A DNA stretch of 64,000 nt from Ficedula albicollis (taxonomy: Eukaryota; Chordata; Aves; Passeriformes; Muscicapidae): contig NC_021678.1 in assembly GCF_000247815.1 (NCBI RefSeq), forward strand, positions 4,358,497 to 4,422,496. Reading direction: 5' to 3'. Under the pieces are notes generated by a model. That model did no database searches. It saw nothing but the letters and a program-made list of their open reading frames with translations, and was not told the DNA's origin. This document shows, in pieces, positions 23,858 to 38,532 of the stretch (its first letter is position 1; every line of letters begins with the position of its first letter). The translations under genes were made by a program, and so were the position numbers.

Positions 23858-24290
23858 CCTCCTGCTCTCCAACCTGAGCCCAAGGCCTGAGCACCCTTTC
23901 CATGCAGAAATTCCTCCTGCTCTCCAACCTGAGCCTCCCCTGGCACAGCTTGAGGCCGTTTCCCCTTGTCCTGTCCCTGTTCCCTGCAGCAGAGCCCGAC
24001 CCCCCCTGGCTGTCCCCTCCTGTCAGGGAGTTGTGCAGAGCCACAAGGTCCCCCTGAGCCTCCTTTTCTCCAGGCTGAGCCCCTTTCCCAGCTCCCTCAG
24101 CCTCTCCTGGGGCTCCAGCCCCTTCCCCAGCTCCGTTCCCTTCCCTGGACACGCTCCAGCCCCTCCAGGGCTCTCTGGCCAGGAGGGACAGAACTGGACA
24201 CAGATCCTGCTGGCCTGGGGAGGAACTCAGCCTCTGAAGAATTCCACACTGTCCAGTGGCTCTGGAAAACCCAGACCCCGTTTAAAACCT
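23565..24290 (-). mobile_element. CR1 LINE, second subfamily, interrupted by poly-G
   Basis: Starts GGAATCCCTGAGGCTGGAAA and AGCCCTCTAGGATCACTGAG (inverted 3' end), passes the CCAGAGCACTGAGTGCCACC block and a G tract, then continues through ORF2 C-terminal sequence (TTCTCCAGGCTGAGCCCCTT). The minus frame across the right part matches in style the CR1 ORF2 end (R-R-N-F segment). Confidence 0.9.
23785..23856 (+). repeat. Poly-G tract, 72 bases
   Basis: Pure G. The left flank (AAGGCCTGAGCACCCTTTCC) recurs at 23882, and the right flank (TCCTCCTGCTCTCCAACCTG) recurs at 23912. So a roughly 55-bp tandem duplication exists in which the spacer TGCAGAAAT of the first copy is replaced by the G run. Confidence 0.95.
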
Positions 24291-24543
24291 TCTAAAGGAA
24301 GAGTCCATAATCATGATCAACAAGGAAGTTTCTGGACACTTGAAGTGATTCAGAGCACACAGACCCCATGCCCTGAGGGATAGAGCCCTGAGTCTGTTCT
24401 TGTTACGTGAAAATCAAATCCTACAAAAATCAAGTTTTGATCAAGCTGAAGTTCCTGTGCCTTGTTTTAAACAGCTACTTTTAATTAAAAAACAAAAACA
24501 AAAACAAACCAGATAAAACTACTGTAAGAGGGAGGCTGTTTCT

Positions 24544-24829
24544 ATCACAGTTTATCTGTCCACATATGACAGTCTCTCATAAGTATTTAGAAAAGAATTC
24601 TTAGTGGTAGACTGAGACAAGGAGAAATGAAAAGGGGGTTTAGAAAGTAACATTTCAGGGGCAGCAAGTAAAGAAGGGATTTCTGAATCACAGTTTATCT
24701 GTCCACATATGACAGTCTCTCATAAGTATTTAGAAAAGAATTCTTAGTGGTAGACTGAGACAAGGAGAAATGAAAAGGGGGTTTAGAAAGTAACATTTCA
24801 GGGGCAGCAAGTAAAGAAGGGATTTCTGA
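24544..24829. repeat. Tandem duplication, two 143-bp copies
   Basis: Copies start ATCACAGTTTATCTGTCCAC at 24544 and 24687 and look identical. The second copy overlaps the 220-bp duplication that follows. Confidence 0.9.
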
Positions 24830-25203
24830 CCTTCCGTATCACCAAGACACAGGAATTCTGTGCTTCCAAACTGTTGCTACAAATACAGTATTTCCAATAA
24901 AAACTAAAATTGAGCAGGCAATGTAAATTCTTGTGGAGTACGAGATGAAAGACATGACATAGGAAGACTTTAAATCTTGCCAGGGAGAAATGAAAAGGGG
25001 GTTTAGGAAGTAACATGTCAGGGGCAGCAAGTAAAGAAGGGATTTCTGACCTTCCGTATCACCAAGACACAGGAATTCTGTGCTTCCAAACTGTTGCTAC
25101 AAATACAGTATTTCCAATAAAAACTAAAATTGAGCAGGCAATGTAAATTCTTGTGGAGTACGAGATGAAAGACATGACATAGGAAGACTTTAAATCTTGC
25201 CAG
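24764..25203. repeat. Tandem duplication, two 220-bp copies
   Basis: Copies start GGAGAAATGAAAAGGGGGTT at 24764 and 24984. Two differences are seen near the start (TTAGAAAG against TTAGGAAG; ACATTTCA against ACATGTCA). It is nested with the 143-bp duplication: part of the sequence is therefore present three times. Confidence 0.9.
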
Positions 25204-25814
25204 TTGCAGTTCTTTGAAAGTCAAACTACTTAAACTATTGCCCCTCAAATAGAATTTCAAAGTCTGATTTCCTTCAAAGTTAAAATATTTGCATTTCAGG
25301 GCTTCCTAGTAAGGAAACAGTCCATTTCTATGAGCTGCCTTAGTGCTAAAATCTATTGGCCCAGCTAAGCCGCGAATGTGTTTCTGCTGAAGAGAAAACC
25401 AGAAAGGAAAGGTTGTGTCATTCCAAGTCTCCATGCTGCTTAGAACACATACAAAATGTCTTCATGGCTGAAGAGCTGCAGTAGCTCTGCTCACACACAG
25501 TGGTTGATGATTTTTAGGAGTTCAGCCCTAAAATTATCACTGGAGTTAGAGCTAGAAGTCCCAAAGTGTGAGTGACTCTTCTGGAGGGGACACAAGGTGT
25601 TCCAAGGCACTTTCAGGGGAGTTTCTGCTTTTCCTGGGTCAGGAGTTCCTTCCCAGGTGTAAGCAGCACATTTAGGAACCCAGCCCTTAGAGGAAAAGAA
25701 CCAGCTCGGTTCTCACAGCCTTCCCCCACCAAGGGATGGCTCAGGACAGTTAAATCCTAAAGGAATCAAAGAGAATCTATGTTTGATACCCTGAAATCCA
25801 GATAATCCAACACA
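25204..25814. other. Intronic DNA, nothing recognised
   Basis: No supported feature. Confidence 0.5.
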
Positions 25815-26680
<866 letters not shown>

Positions 26681-27989
26681 AAATCTTGGCAGTCCAGTGC
26701 CTGGAAGAGGCTCATTCCTAACCGGATCCCTCAGTCTGGCAGTTCAAAGGCTGTTGGGATCTGGGATTTCCTGCTTCTCCAGGAGCAGTTTCCTGCCTCA
26801 CCCCTCCCAGCACAGCCACAGGGAGGCCCCAGGATAATCGGTCCCTTCTACCAGGGCTGAAATCTGTACATTAAATGAGACGAACCTCGTTTCAGTGCCC
26901 CTATCTCGTGAATAACTCACCTTTCACCACTGGGGAATTCATCTGCTGTTGCCTCAAAGTGCTGCTGGTGGCACTCAAAGACACTTTGAAGAACTGAGCC
27001 CTTCAGAGGAACTTAATGGCTCCACTACAACTCAACAACATCAAGGAGAGCTCTTTTCCCTGTAGGATCAATGCCACAGCTCCCAACCAAACGCAGCAAG
27101 TCCCCATAAAACACACAAATGACTCCTGTTCCCAAGAACAGACACTTTCCCTCAGGCAAGAACCTGGTGGCATTTCTCTCCCCTCCCTGGATCTGTACAA
27201 TGCAGGGCTCAGGGAATGATCAATGAGCTCCAGGTACTCAAATATGCATTTTCCTCAGTTAATTTCCTGCCCAACAGTAATAGATCAAGATCTGAAACTA
27301 TTTTCTTTCTGAAATAGCCTCTTAAGGTGATTTGTAAGGCCCCTCAACGATTCAATTTTTGTAGCAGAAGATTGTTAGACTGAATAAAGACATTAACTAA
27401 TAGAGTGGGCCTTGAAAAACAGGTGAAGGAGTTTGTGGCTGAACGGTCCTTGTGGCACAAGTGAACAGTCGTGTTTTTCACAGAAAAAAAGACTTACTTA
27501 AAAAGTCACCCCCACTCAGAGTAGTGGCAAAGCCCATTTAAATGTTTTTTATTACATTCTGATAAAATATACCCATCTGCTGAACACTTAGGAAACGAAA
27601 TCCGTATTTGGATGAGTAAATCTTCTGATTAGCCTCAGTTTTGTGAAATTTTGCTTCAAAATAAAACAAAACCACTGAGCCAGCAGCGAGATCCATATTC
27701 CACAGTGCAGGTGTCCATGGCTCATCTCTTGCTCCACAGTCAAGCAGAAAGGAAGGAAAAGGAAGGAAATGAGTCTGAAACCAGAAGATTGGAAGAACTA
27801 CAGTGATAAGTCCAAACAGAGTTGAAAAACCAACATTAAATAATCAAGAGAGCATTCCTTCTTAGCCATACATCCCAAGAGAAGTAAGTCCAACATCCTG
27901 TTTGCATCTCCTCTGGGATAAACAAGTATTATTCCTGAAGTGAGTCAGAAGGGATGATTTCATGGAACAGCTCCAGGAGATTTCTGGAG
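26681..27989. other. Intronic DNA, nothing recognised
   Basis: No supported feature. Confidence 0.45.
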
Positions 27990-28090
27990 TGGAGGCTTCT
28001 AGAAATCCTCATCCCCAGCATTATGGTTGAACTTGCTGCTCTTGAAGGTCTTTTCCAGCCAAAAAGTTTCCTGTGGTTCCATTGGCTCCA
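27990..28090 (+). mobile_element. Possible decayed CR1 3' end
   Basis: CTTGAAGGTCTTTTCCAGCC resembles the sense CR1 end, without the ATTCTATG tail. Confidence 0.4.
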
Positions 28091-31000
28091 CACCAAACAC
28101 AGGTGGGACTCGAGTATTGCCATTTTTGGTGTAGGGCAGTGTAACAGGTCCCTGGGTCAGGAGAATGTGGGGGACAGGGGAATGTGAGGGACAGGTGACA
28201 GCAAGCCCAGTCCTCCCCCTCCTGCCCCTGGAGAACCCCCTCAAACACAACCCAAATTTACAAGATAAGAAGAGGACCAGGAAGGGCTCATCTCTGAGTG
28301 TATGAATTCAGGATTTTTGTCACTATTCTACTTTTACAGCTATAAATCTTCAGGAGAAATGTAAGGACCTTCAAGTGTTCTTTTCATCCATGTATAAAAA
28401 AGCACAAAACAACTTTAGGTTAAAAGCAGCATCCCCAAAATCTTCAAAAACCCTTCAAAGATTCCATGGTATGAAACAGATCCCCACAGCTCATAGCCCC
28501 ATTACACTACTTCTGAAAACCCCAAGAACTGATTCACTGCAAATTTTGTGGGTGGATCTCCACATTTGCTTTTGGTTTTTAAAAGGGATCAGAATTATTT
28601 TTGCCTTCTATTCATCTTTTAAGAGTTAAAAATAAATCATTTGTGCCCCTTCCCCAGCTCACATTTGTATTTTCATGAAAGGTATGGACTCAATCTTAAT
28701 GCTGGGCAATTAAATATGTTAACTGGCAAATAATTGTTGCTGGATTGGTTTGGTCTGGCATAAAAGTGCAGAGAGTTTTGAATTCAGCAGCCTTCTTTGC
28801 TGGCTAAAAATTGCTGCTAAATTTTTTCTTTGAGCCATAGACATTGGATTAGAGAGAAAAAAAAGGGCAGAAATTTGATCCTGTGTTTCCACCTTCCTCC
28901 TTCCTGATTCCTTTAACCTCAGAGTTTGCCTCTGAATTCAATAGAGCAGCACTGGAAAAATAAAAGAAATTTCAGCTGACCTAATTTCACACATTGCACA
29001 GCTACAAGTGTCATTTCTACTTTTACTTAAACTAAAAGATTATGAAAAAAAAATCTAACCTTTGCAGCATTTCTCCTGTTTGGAAGAGAGACAATAGCAG
29101 GAATTGTAAAACCAGATCTCTTCCTTTCAGAAAACCAAACTAAAAATACAAAATTGCCCATCCACACTTAAGCCTAACATTTATTCTGGTGACCCATAGG
29201 ATTGAACAAAAGGATTACAGGATGAAAGAACTGAGGTTAAACACTGAATGGGCTCATCAACAGTAAATTAGGACTGATGGCATGGCTCTGTGATGGAGAG
29301 TATTGGGGTTTTTAATAATATGGGGGGATGGGTTTGAATACAAAGGGACTACAGTAGATGGGAAGCACTTGAATTTCATCAAGAGCAGATAGGATCTTTG
29401 GGAAACTTCCTACTGACGTCTAGGAAAAAAACAGCCTGACCAAGGCACTCCTGGATGAAGTTACTTTGGGGCATCATTAATTGCTGTGGCTGGGGAGGAT
29501 TTGGTGACGTGAGAGGTCAAGTAAAACATGAGAAACAGAAAAATTATGAGCTAATGAAGCAAAAAGCAGCAAGAGGGGCAAGAAACTGAGTCAGCATCCA
29601 CAGCTCCAGGAAAATGGAGGATTGGCATGCTGGGCACAAAGAAACAGCCCGTGATTTCTGCCAGAGCTGATTTTTTATTTATTTGTATTTTTTATTCTGC
29701 TGTTATGAGAACTAAACTGGTTGGAAATGGCAATTTGCAGAAGAACACATCTTTTCTATGTTATAGTTTAGGTTACAAATTCTGTTCCTGCACATCAGAA
29801 CTCCTCCAGGCCCAGACCTGAACAGAGTTTTCTGTTTAGCTGTATGAAACATATTTCCAAGCAATTATTCCTGTAAGCATTGCCTCATTAGCTGGGTACC
29901 ATTTGCTGAGTCACCAGTCCCCCACCTTGGCTTAAATCCATTTCCAGCTCATTTTTTCTCTGTTACACCACTGTGAAATTCATCCAAAATGCTTTTAGCT
30001 ACATTTACCCTTTCCTGAGCACAGTGCAGGGGAGGAAAACAGTTCAGTTTGTGTCACGGTGTTGCATGTTCCTCAAGAAATAGCATTTCTGAACTGCTCC
30101 CCAGAAAAAGCAGCAAGAATTTTGGCTACAGGCAGCAAATTTATACTCACTATAACAAAGCTGCCCTGTTCAGGCCATATAGGAGAACATTACCAAGGAT
30201 AAAATCAAGTATGGGTTCTGTGATAAATAAATTGGCATGAGCCAGGCTAAAAAAAATCCACCCAAAAATTGTGTTTAGAGCTCTCTGAAGTAAGGGAGTT
30301 GCTGTATTTACTCAGTCACAGGACACTGCCATTAAAGAGTGGTGGCCTTTCCCTTCCTCTAAATCACCTGGAAGAAAAAGGATTCTGAACCATCTCGGGA
30401 TAAGGACACACAGATGGGAATTTGTCATGTGAGTACAAAGGAACAGAAATGGAAACCTGAGGGATCCCTTTTTCCCCTTCAGGAGACAGAATTTTTGCTG
30501 CCGTGTCTGGGCCATCTCTGTTTTGCACACTTTACCACAAAATCTCACTAGAAATGGCTCCTAAACCAAAAATCCCCATTTTATTCTCCTCAAAGATGCC
30601 TTTTGGGGAGATGTGATGCTGCTAGCATGAGCACAAATAAAAATCCCACTGAAAAGTCCTGCTTTGTTTTTTTTTTTTTTTTTTTTTCAGCCTCCCATGG
30701 TCCCATGATCCTGTTTTGCTTCCCACATTTATTCCCACTGCTCTCCCGTGTCCTCCCACACTGCTGGACATGCCAGAGGCCATCCCACTGCCTCTCCTCC
30801 ACCCAACCCAACATTTTCCTCCTCAAACCACCACCACCAAGGTCAACCTTCAGCAGCCTGATGGCCCCACTCCTCCACTTCAATAAATTATTAAAATCCA
30901 GTTAATTGTACCCCAGCACGGAGCAAATATGTGAAATATGAGCAGCTCGTCGACTTCAGTGTCAGGAGTGACAGTGATTATGACAGGGTGTAAAAATGGA

Positions 31001-31993
31001 GAAAATTAAATTAGCTTCCTTGTACATTATAGGCATTAAATATAATGTGGGGTTGGGCTGGGGGATGGAAGGGAATAAAAGGACATTTGGAGAGCAATTA
31101 GGAGAGCAAGAAACACAGACTTTTTACTTGATAGCAAAAAACAAAGCATAATTCAAGCAGGATTGAAGACTTCCCATGAAAGCAAAATTACTTTACTTCC
31201 TAACTGACAAAATAGACGTTTCTAAACCAAAATCTAGATGCCAAAGTCATAAATTTGTGCAATTACAGCTCTACCCACATGGAGTGCCATGGATAATGAG
31301 CAACTTCATTACAGACATTCTGAAACCACACTGTTTTCACTTATCCAACTCATTATTCCCAAGAGTATTCAGGAACAACTCTGACAGACTTCGCCCTTCA
31401 GTGCTGTTAAATTGTTCAAAAGAATAAACCCTAATCAGTTATCCAGGGCTGTAACTTTTAATTACCAGAGATCACTGGCAGGACACATTTCTGGTGTCTT
31501 TTAATTAAATTCAACCAAGATGCTCTGAGGAGGAACACGAGCTACTGGTGCCATGGTTTCAGGGTTCCTGAAGTATTGTTTCTCTAGAAAATCCTCACTG
31601 TGGATTTTTTCCCCAAGTTTTTGGTCATTAACAATTCTCTCAAACTCCTGTTCCAACCACAACTGCTGATTTACGAACAAAGCGAAGTTTACGGTTAAAG
31701 CTTGCACAATGAATAAGACAAAACCAATTTTATGCTCCAGTCCAACACTGAATAATCATAACTTAAGATTTTATCTTGCCTGGTAAATCAACAGCTTCAG
31801 AAAATGCAATCATCAGTAGATGCTGAAGCCATGAAACACAAAACACACTCAGACCTTTCTTTCTTGTAATCTCTTTTTCTACCAAACTAGTTCATCAAGT
31901 AATAATTCTGGGGGGGGGGAAAGAAACATTCCAATGAAATTCCAGAGGCATCCCAGCCCTCCCACAGCTCCACCACCTCAGCCAAAGCCTTAC
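28091..31993. other. Intronic DNA before the first coding exon of PCDH15
   Basis: The 3.9 kb directly downstream of the PCDH15 signal-peptide exon. It holds a 21-base T run (30667-30687) and a 10-base G run (31910-31919). No further exon or repeat recognised. Confidence 0.5.
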
Positions 31994-32084
31994 CTTCATC
32001 ATTCTGGGCCAGAGCCCATGCCAGGACAGCAGCGAGTGCTGTCCCCACTGTGAACCATTTCCAGAGACAAAGCTGCTGGATCAT
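31994..32084 (-). CDS. PCDH15: PCDH15 first coding exon: start codon and signal peptide
   Basis: Thirty codons plus one base, ending at a donor GTAAGGCT. The peptide starts MIQQLCLWKW, has a hydrophobic core (FTVGTALAAVLAW) and an Ala-x-Ala type cleavage site, giving a 26-residue signal peptide (ending WALA) and a mature start QNDE. Human PCDH15 also has 26 signal residues and starts QYDDD, with the same Q-x-L-W pattern near its N-terminus (MFRQFYLW, from memory). The signal sequence itself has diverged, which is usual. The start is fixed by an in-frame TGA three codons upstream of the ATG (TGA CGG AAA ATG) and an A at -3. The last base G joins AC of the microexon or AT of exon 2935-3000, giving Asp either way. 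The open frame continues into the intron for a while, but that part is not coding. Confidence 0.93.
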
Positions 32085-32112
32085 TTTCCGTCAGACTTCA
32101 CTCAAGGCAGAG
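32085..32112 (-). other. PCDH15: PCDH15 5'UTR part of first coding exon
   Basis: Twenty-eight bases between a good acceptor (CCCTCTTTTCCAG) and the ATG. They include a TGA in frame with the start codon. The acceptor shows that at least one non-coding first exon lies further right. I did not find it, and no CpG-rich promoter is visible in the rest of the window. Confidence 0.85.
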
Positions 32113-32470
32113 CTGGAAAAGAGGGATTTGACACATTTATTACTCAACCTGCACAAAGCTGAGCCACTACAAACTCTTTCACAGGTAACTACATAGGGGA
32201 TATGCAGTCTCTAAGAGCATGACATTGTTTCAGGCACAAAAAATAAATAAAATAAGGAAGGAGAAGCCCATTAGCATTAATCAAGATGTGTGTACTCATT
32301 AACTATAACTGTGCATGCACAGCTCTCCAGCTCAAGAAAATGCAAGGTTCTGGCTTAAACCAAGTCTGATTTCCATAATCTCCCAGCAATAAAGTATTTA
32401 TGCTATCCTTCCTGCTTTCAAGCACTTTGGAGAAGCAACTGTAGCCGAGAAATTTCTAATTAAAATGAGT
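32113..32470. other. Intron upstream of PCDH15 first coding exon
   Basis: Contains the acceptor and polypyrimidine tract of exon 31994-32112 at its left edge. Nothing else recognised. Confidence 0.6.
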
Positions 32471-32638
32471 GTTCACTGCAAAAGGCCAGAGTGATCCAAG
32501 ATTCAAAGGCATTGCCTACAAAAAAATGGGAATAATCTCTGAGGTTGGCCTTCGGTTCACTGCAAAAGGCCAGAGTGACCCAGGATTCAAAGGCATTGCC
32601 TACAAAAAAATGGGAATAATCTCTGAGGTTGGCCTTCT
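32471..32638. repeat. Tandem duplication, two 84-bp copies
   Basis: GTTCACTGCAAAAGGCCAGA at 32471 and 32555. Two visible differences (GATCCAAG against GACCCAGG). Confidence 0.9.
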
Positions 32639-32684
32639 TTAATGACACAGGTTGTTGGGTTGTGTCCAGGAAAATGAGAAAAAC

Positions 32685-32945
32685 ACCAGAAAAAAAAAAA
32701 ACCAAAACCAACAAAGTAAAATTAAAAAACAAACAAAGAAAAAACAAACAAACAACAAAAACTCACCAAAAATTCGCAAAACAATCAAAACAACCAAAAA
32801 GCAAACAAAAAAAAAAGAGAAACTCCCCAAGAAAAACAAAAACCCAAACCAAAACCCCACAACCCCCTCCCTTCCCTTCTCCCCTAGACCCCCAAAACAA
32901 ACAAAAACCACCCAAACAAACAAAAAAATCCCCCACTAAAATCCC
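32685..32945 (+). repeat. A/C-rich low-complexity tract
   Basis: AAACAAACAAAG- and CAAAACCA-type sequence almost without T or G on this strand. Lys- and Phe-rich frames here are spurious. Confidence 0.85.
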
Positions 32946-33560
32946 CAAGACGGGTCTGGTTGAACTCCAGAGCATACCTAGAGTGTGGAGCATTAGAAAG
33001 TTAAAAAAAGCTGTGGTTCATGGTTCCAATGAAAACAATTAGCACAGTTCTGCAGCCCAGAACTGAATTATTTTAAAATATTCTTTCAAATAAAAAAAAA
33101 AAGTTTGAAATAAATACAGTGACAAGAGCATAGAATGAAGAGATTTTCAGCAATATAAACCAAGTTATTGTATAAAAAACCAGCTGCATTTATTAAAAAT
33201 CAAGCAAACTTGTAAAGAATTGTATGCCAAGAGTTTTCAAGGAAAACTTGTGGGTTTTTTCTCACAGGAGAAGAAGGGCTAGTAGGGAAATGTAATGAAC
33301 CAGACTGAGTGGCCCATATTTACTCAAGTGTTCCTAGGTGGTTGATATATTTAGTTTGCTTGCAGGACAGCTCATATGGGTGGAATCTCCAGGACATCAG
33401 AGGTTTTTGCCAAATTCAATGATTCTATCCTGTGATTTATGAGGCTCCCTCACACCTGGCACAGCTCCTTTTCCCTTTGTAAAAGCCATGGATTGCAGGT
33501 GACTTTATTGGATTTTAATACCAATATTCTGGAGAAATAAAGGGAAGCAGCAAAATCATT

Positions 33561-33668
33561 TCAAATTCTACACCGCACATGTTGCTCCGCCTCTCATCTG
33601 GGTGTTAAGAATCTTCAAATTCTACACCGCTCACGTTGCTCCGCCTCTCATCTGGGTGTTAAGAATGG
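33561..33668. repeat. Tandem duplication, two 54-bp copies
   Basis: TCAAATTCTACACCGC at 33561 and 33615. Two differences (GCACATG against GCTCACG). Confidence 0.9.
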
Positions 33669-33969
33669 AGAGAGACCTTTCCAAGCTCCACCCTCTCCTC
33701 AGCTTGGACCCTTCCCAACCCATCCAGCAGCAGGAGGTTGGTGCAGGCTGCAACAGGCAGCAATTCCAGGTAGAACTTCAACTGGCCATCAAACAAGTGA
33801 AGTCCCAGCACAGATCTCATGGGACTGTTCATTTCCATTTCAGAGGCAGTTTTTGTCTTGACAAAGGTCACAGAACCCAGGAATTCAAGCCGTGTAAAGC
33901 ACATTCCTTCCTCCTCTCTGCTCCTTCTCTTTCCTTGCCCTTCTACAGCTGTTTCTGTCCAAATTCCAG

Positions 33970-34260
33970 CAGGGAATTGTGGAGTCTCAGAATTCTTAAG
34001 GTTGGAAAAGACCATTCAGGTCAGTAAGTCCAACCAGCACTACCACCATGGTCCCCACTAACCCATGTCCTCAAATGCCACACCCACACATGCACCACTG
34101 CCCTGGGGCAGCCCCTTCCAGTGCTTTACAACCCTTTCCATGAAGAGCCTTTCCCCAATATCCAATCTATCCTTCCCTCAGCTCATCTTGAGGCTATTTA
34201 GTCTCACTCTCTCACCTACCCCCTGGGAGAAGAGACCAAACTCCCCTCTCCTCACTATCA
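33970..34260 (-). mobile_element. CR1 LINE 3' fragment, older subfamily
   Basis: CTCAGAATTCTTAAGGTTGG, AAAAGACCATTCAGGTCAGT, AAGTCCAACCAGCACTACCA and CATGTCCTCAAATGCCACAC match the inverted 3' end of a CR1 type different from the other copies. Confidence 0.85.
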
Positions 34261-35199
34261 GCTTCTTTCAGGGAATTGGAGGGAGCAACCTCAGAGAGGA
34301 GAGAGAAACCCCAACAGCTCAAATTTGTGACAAAGAAGGAAATTAGAGACAGCTCAAAGGAGAATGCCAAGCTCTTCCCAACGCAGCTATTATTCCCATG
34401 TGAGAGGAGACCAGAATTGCTCAAAAGGGCCTTTTCCCTCCCTTCTCCTTCCCAAAATGCTCATTTGGTTACTGTCATCCAAACTTCCACTGAACCCATT
34501 CCAAAGTCATTCTGGAATTTGCAACAGCACCTTCAGAAAAAACCCCGAAATTACTTTTACAATGATATATTCCTGCTGGCTACCTGGAAATCGAGGCTCT
34601 TTGCACATTATCCAAACAGATTCCAATTAGTCATCATTATCAAATCTCCTGGGAATTTTGGAGATGGGAACTTCTCACTATTTCAGCACTATTTCCTCCT
34701 CTGTCAACAAAAGGTTCCAAAGAAACTGGGCTCAGCTGCTTTTCCACTTTAAGAAGTGTTATTCCATTAGGTGGTATTTGCCTCCAACCTTTTACACCTC
34801 AAATCCCAGAATACAAAAGTTCAGGAAACTCCTGGTGTCTTCAGGTCAGTCTAAGGAAACCAAAAACAGATTTTAGGTGCTACCAGACCTAAAAAGAAGT
34901 GCACAAACTCACTTCTGAGGCCTCTGAAACTTGATTTTGCAACCTTGAAAAACAAAATAAATCCATCTCTCCAATCACAATGTTCTATTTTAGAAAGTTA
35001 TTCAGAGCTCAGCTGACACCCTTGAGTGGAGTCTGCTCCTGAGAGATTTTTAGGATGGAATCTTGACAGATTTATTTTTGATTTTGATGAAATGTCAAGT
35101 TAAACCACAAGGATAGCAATACTGCTGCTCCCAGAATAAGCAGCACTCTATGCAACTGAACTACAACAGAAGAAAAACCCTGTTTTTTTCCTTCAATTT
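34261..35199. other. Intron or upstream DNA, nothing recognised
   Basis: No supported feature. The 158-residue plus frame at 34276-34752 has no recognisable domain and starts inside a CR1 edge. Confidence 0.45.
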
Positions 35200-35285
35200 T
35201 TACCAGGAAAAAAAAACCTCAAACAAACAAAAAAACCCCACACCCCGCTACACCCCCCCAAAAAAACCCCACCAGAACAACAAAC

Positions 35286-35625
<340 letters not shown>

Positions 35626-36063
35626 GCCAAACCAATAAACCCCCAAAAAGCCAGGAGTATAAAGCACAGAAAACGAGACCATTAAGTTCAAATGATTCTG
35701 CTAACTTAGAAATAGCTCAGAACAAGTCACAATTTACCACAAAGTGCCAAAAGGTTGACAACCTCTAAGAAATAAGGTTGAACTCCAGACAGGGCAAGGA
35801 ACAATTATAAATTGATGACAGCAGGAAAATCTGTAAAGTAAAAGCACACAAAATGCCTACGAGACTCTATACTTTCCTGAAAAATATTCTAATTTTAAAT
35901 TTTAAGAGGTGATAAAGGTAAATTAAAAACAAAACAAATCTAAATATAAGTTATTACATCCAAGCACTTTGAATATATTAGAAGGAACAATAATACGACA
36001 GTAACTTTCAATAATTATTTATTTTTAAATCTGATGTCATTACAGGATTTAAAACTTTGTAAT

Positions 36064-36283
36064 CATTCCCTCTTGTCCTACACCTCCATCCCTTGTCCCC
36101 AGTTCTCCAGCTCTCCTGGAATCCCTTTAGGGTCTGGAAAGGTCTCTGAGGTTTCCCTGGAACCTTCTCTTCTCCAGGTGAACACCCCCAGCTCTCCCAG
36201 CCTGGCTCCAGAGCAGGGGGGCTGCAGTCTGGGAGCAACTCCATGAACCTCTCTGGACTCACTCCAGCAGCTGCACATCATTC
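36064..36283 (-). mobile_element. CR1 LINE fragment lacking 3' end
   Basis: CATCCCTTGTCCCCAGTTCT, TTCTCTTCTCCAGGTGAACA, CCCAGCCTGGCTCCAGAGCA, ending ACTCACTCCAGCAGCTGCAC. This is the ORF2-end and 3'UTR portion upstream of the usual truncation point. Confidence 0.9.
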
Positions 36284-36298
36284 TTGACTATTTGAAAG

Positions 36299-36537
36299 AA
36301 TTCAATGGGAAAAAGAAAAAAAAAACTAAATTTTGGGCCAGAGTAGTGGCTACATATTAATGGTACCACATATTAAAAGCCGGCTTCTTTTCTCTTCTGC
36401 CTTCACTCAGAGTCAGGTAATTCAATGGGAAAAAGAAAAAAAACCTAAATTTTGGGCCAGAGTAGTGGCTACATATTAATGGTACCACATATTAAAAGCC
36501 GGCTTCTTTTCTCTTCTGCCTTCACTCAGAGTCAGGA
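36299..36537. repeat. Tandem duplication, two copies of about 120 bp
   Basis: TTCAATGGGAAAAAGAAAAA at 36301 and 36421. Copies differ by one A in the A run and an A/C change beside it. Ends at the CACTCAGAGTCAGG motif. Confidence 0.9.
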
Positions 36538-36605
36538 TTGAAACTTGAGAGATGGATTTTCTTGTTTTGACTTGGTTGTTTATTGTCTTTGGTTGCAACA
36601 CAGGA

Positions 36606-37523
<918 letters not shown>

Positions 37524-38532
37524 TTTATTAATTCTTATCTAAAGTACAGAGAGTTCTGCAATACTTCTAGCTGACAAGCTAAAAGTGAGAAAATTGAGGT
37601 AGATTTAGCTAGTTACAAGGTCTTTTAAAGGCTATCTATTCAATTAAAAGCTAACATCTATATTATTTATACTTTTGACTCAATAACCAAACACCTGTGA
37701 CCTGCACTGCATATTAAGTATCCAATTAAAAAAGTACCATTTCAAACTAAGAAGAAGAAGGAACAAGAAGGAAGGTCCAAGAACTTTTCATCTTGTCCCA
37801 TACCTATTACTATATTTTAAAACCCTAAATTCCAAACTCTTCACCATGTGATATTACACACTTCTACTCTGACTACACACCAGTGATTCTAATTCTATTA
37901 CTCAAATTCAGAAGCCTTCTCCAAGACCTCAGGTCAAAAGCAGTGTTCTTTTGAGGGTCTCTGTTAGAAAGCACAGGAATTTTAAAACTCCCAGGCTTCA
38001 GTGTTCCAACAGGGCCAGGCTTGCCACAAGCCAGAGCTCGCTCATGGAACTGCCATATCCACCCCGAATTCCATAGGAAACATGGACCATGGAAGTGCCC
38101 ACACCACCCAAACTGCCACCAGCAGCAACTTCTCAGTGTTCTCCACGAGCAGCAAATCTGAAAACAACTTGGAGGCAAACACCTTGCACTTTCTGCTCCT
38201 ACAGTGTGTTCAAAGCCCTGAAAAAAATTCAATGGAAATCACTAAGTGAGCATTATTAATTCATTAGACACGTGAACAAATATTTGCTATTTAATATATT
38301 TGTCAGAAGCAGTGGTTCCTGAGAAACTGCTGTGGCTGGACGAGTAACTCAGCATTTAGAAAGGAATGAAATACTCATTTATATCTGTGCTATTATGTAA
38401 ACAACTAGTCTGAACTCCTCCAAGCATCAGGAGTGCCCCATTTTGCTTAGTGGGGATGCTCTTTGCACCCTACAATTGTGATAAATCTTTAAAAATTTTT
38501 GTTTTTTTTTAAAGGTTAATGCAACTGAATTG
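37524..38532. other. Intron or upstream DNA, nothing recognised
   Basis: No supported feature. Confidence 0.45.

Noticed and set aside
30667..30690. 21-T run followed by CAG, resembling a strong splice acceptor
   Set aside because: No donor with an open exon follows. A T run before CAG occurs easily by chance and is better read as a poly-T microsatellite.
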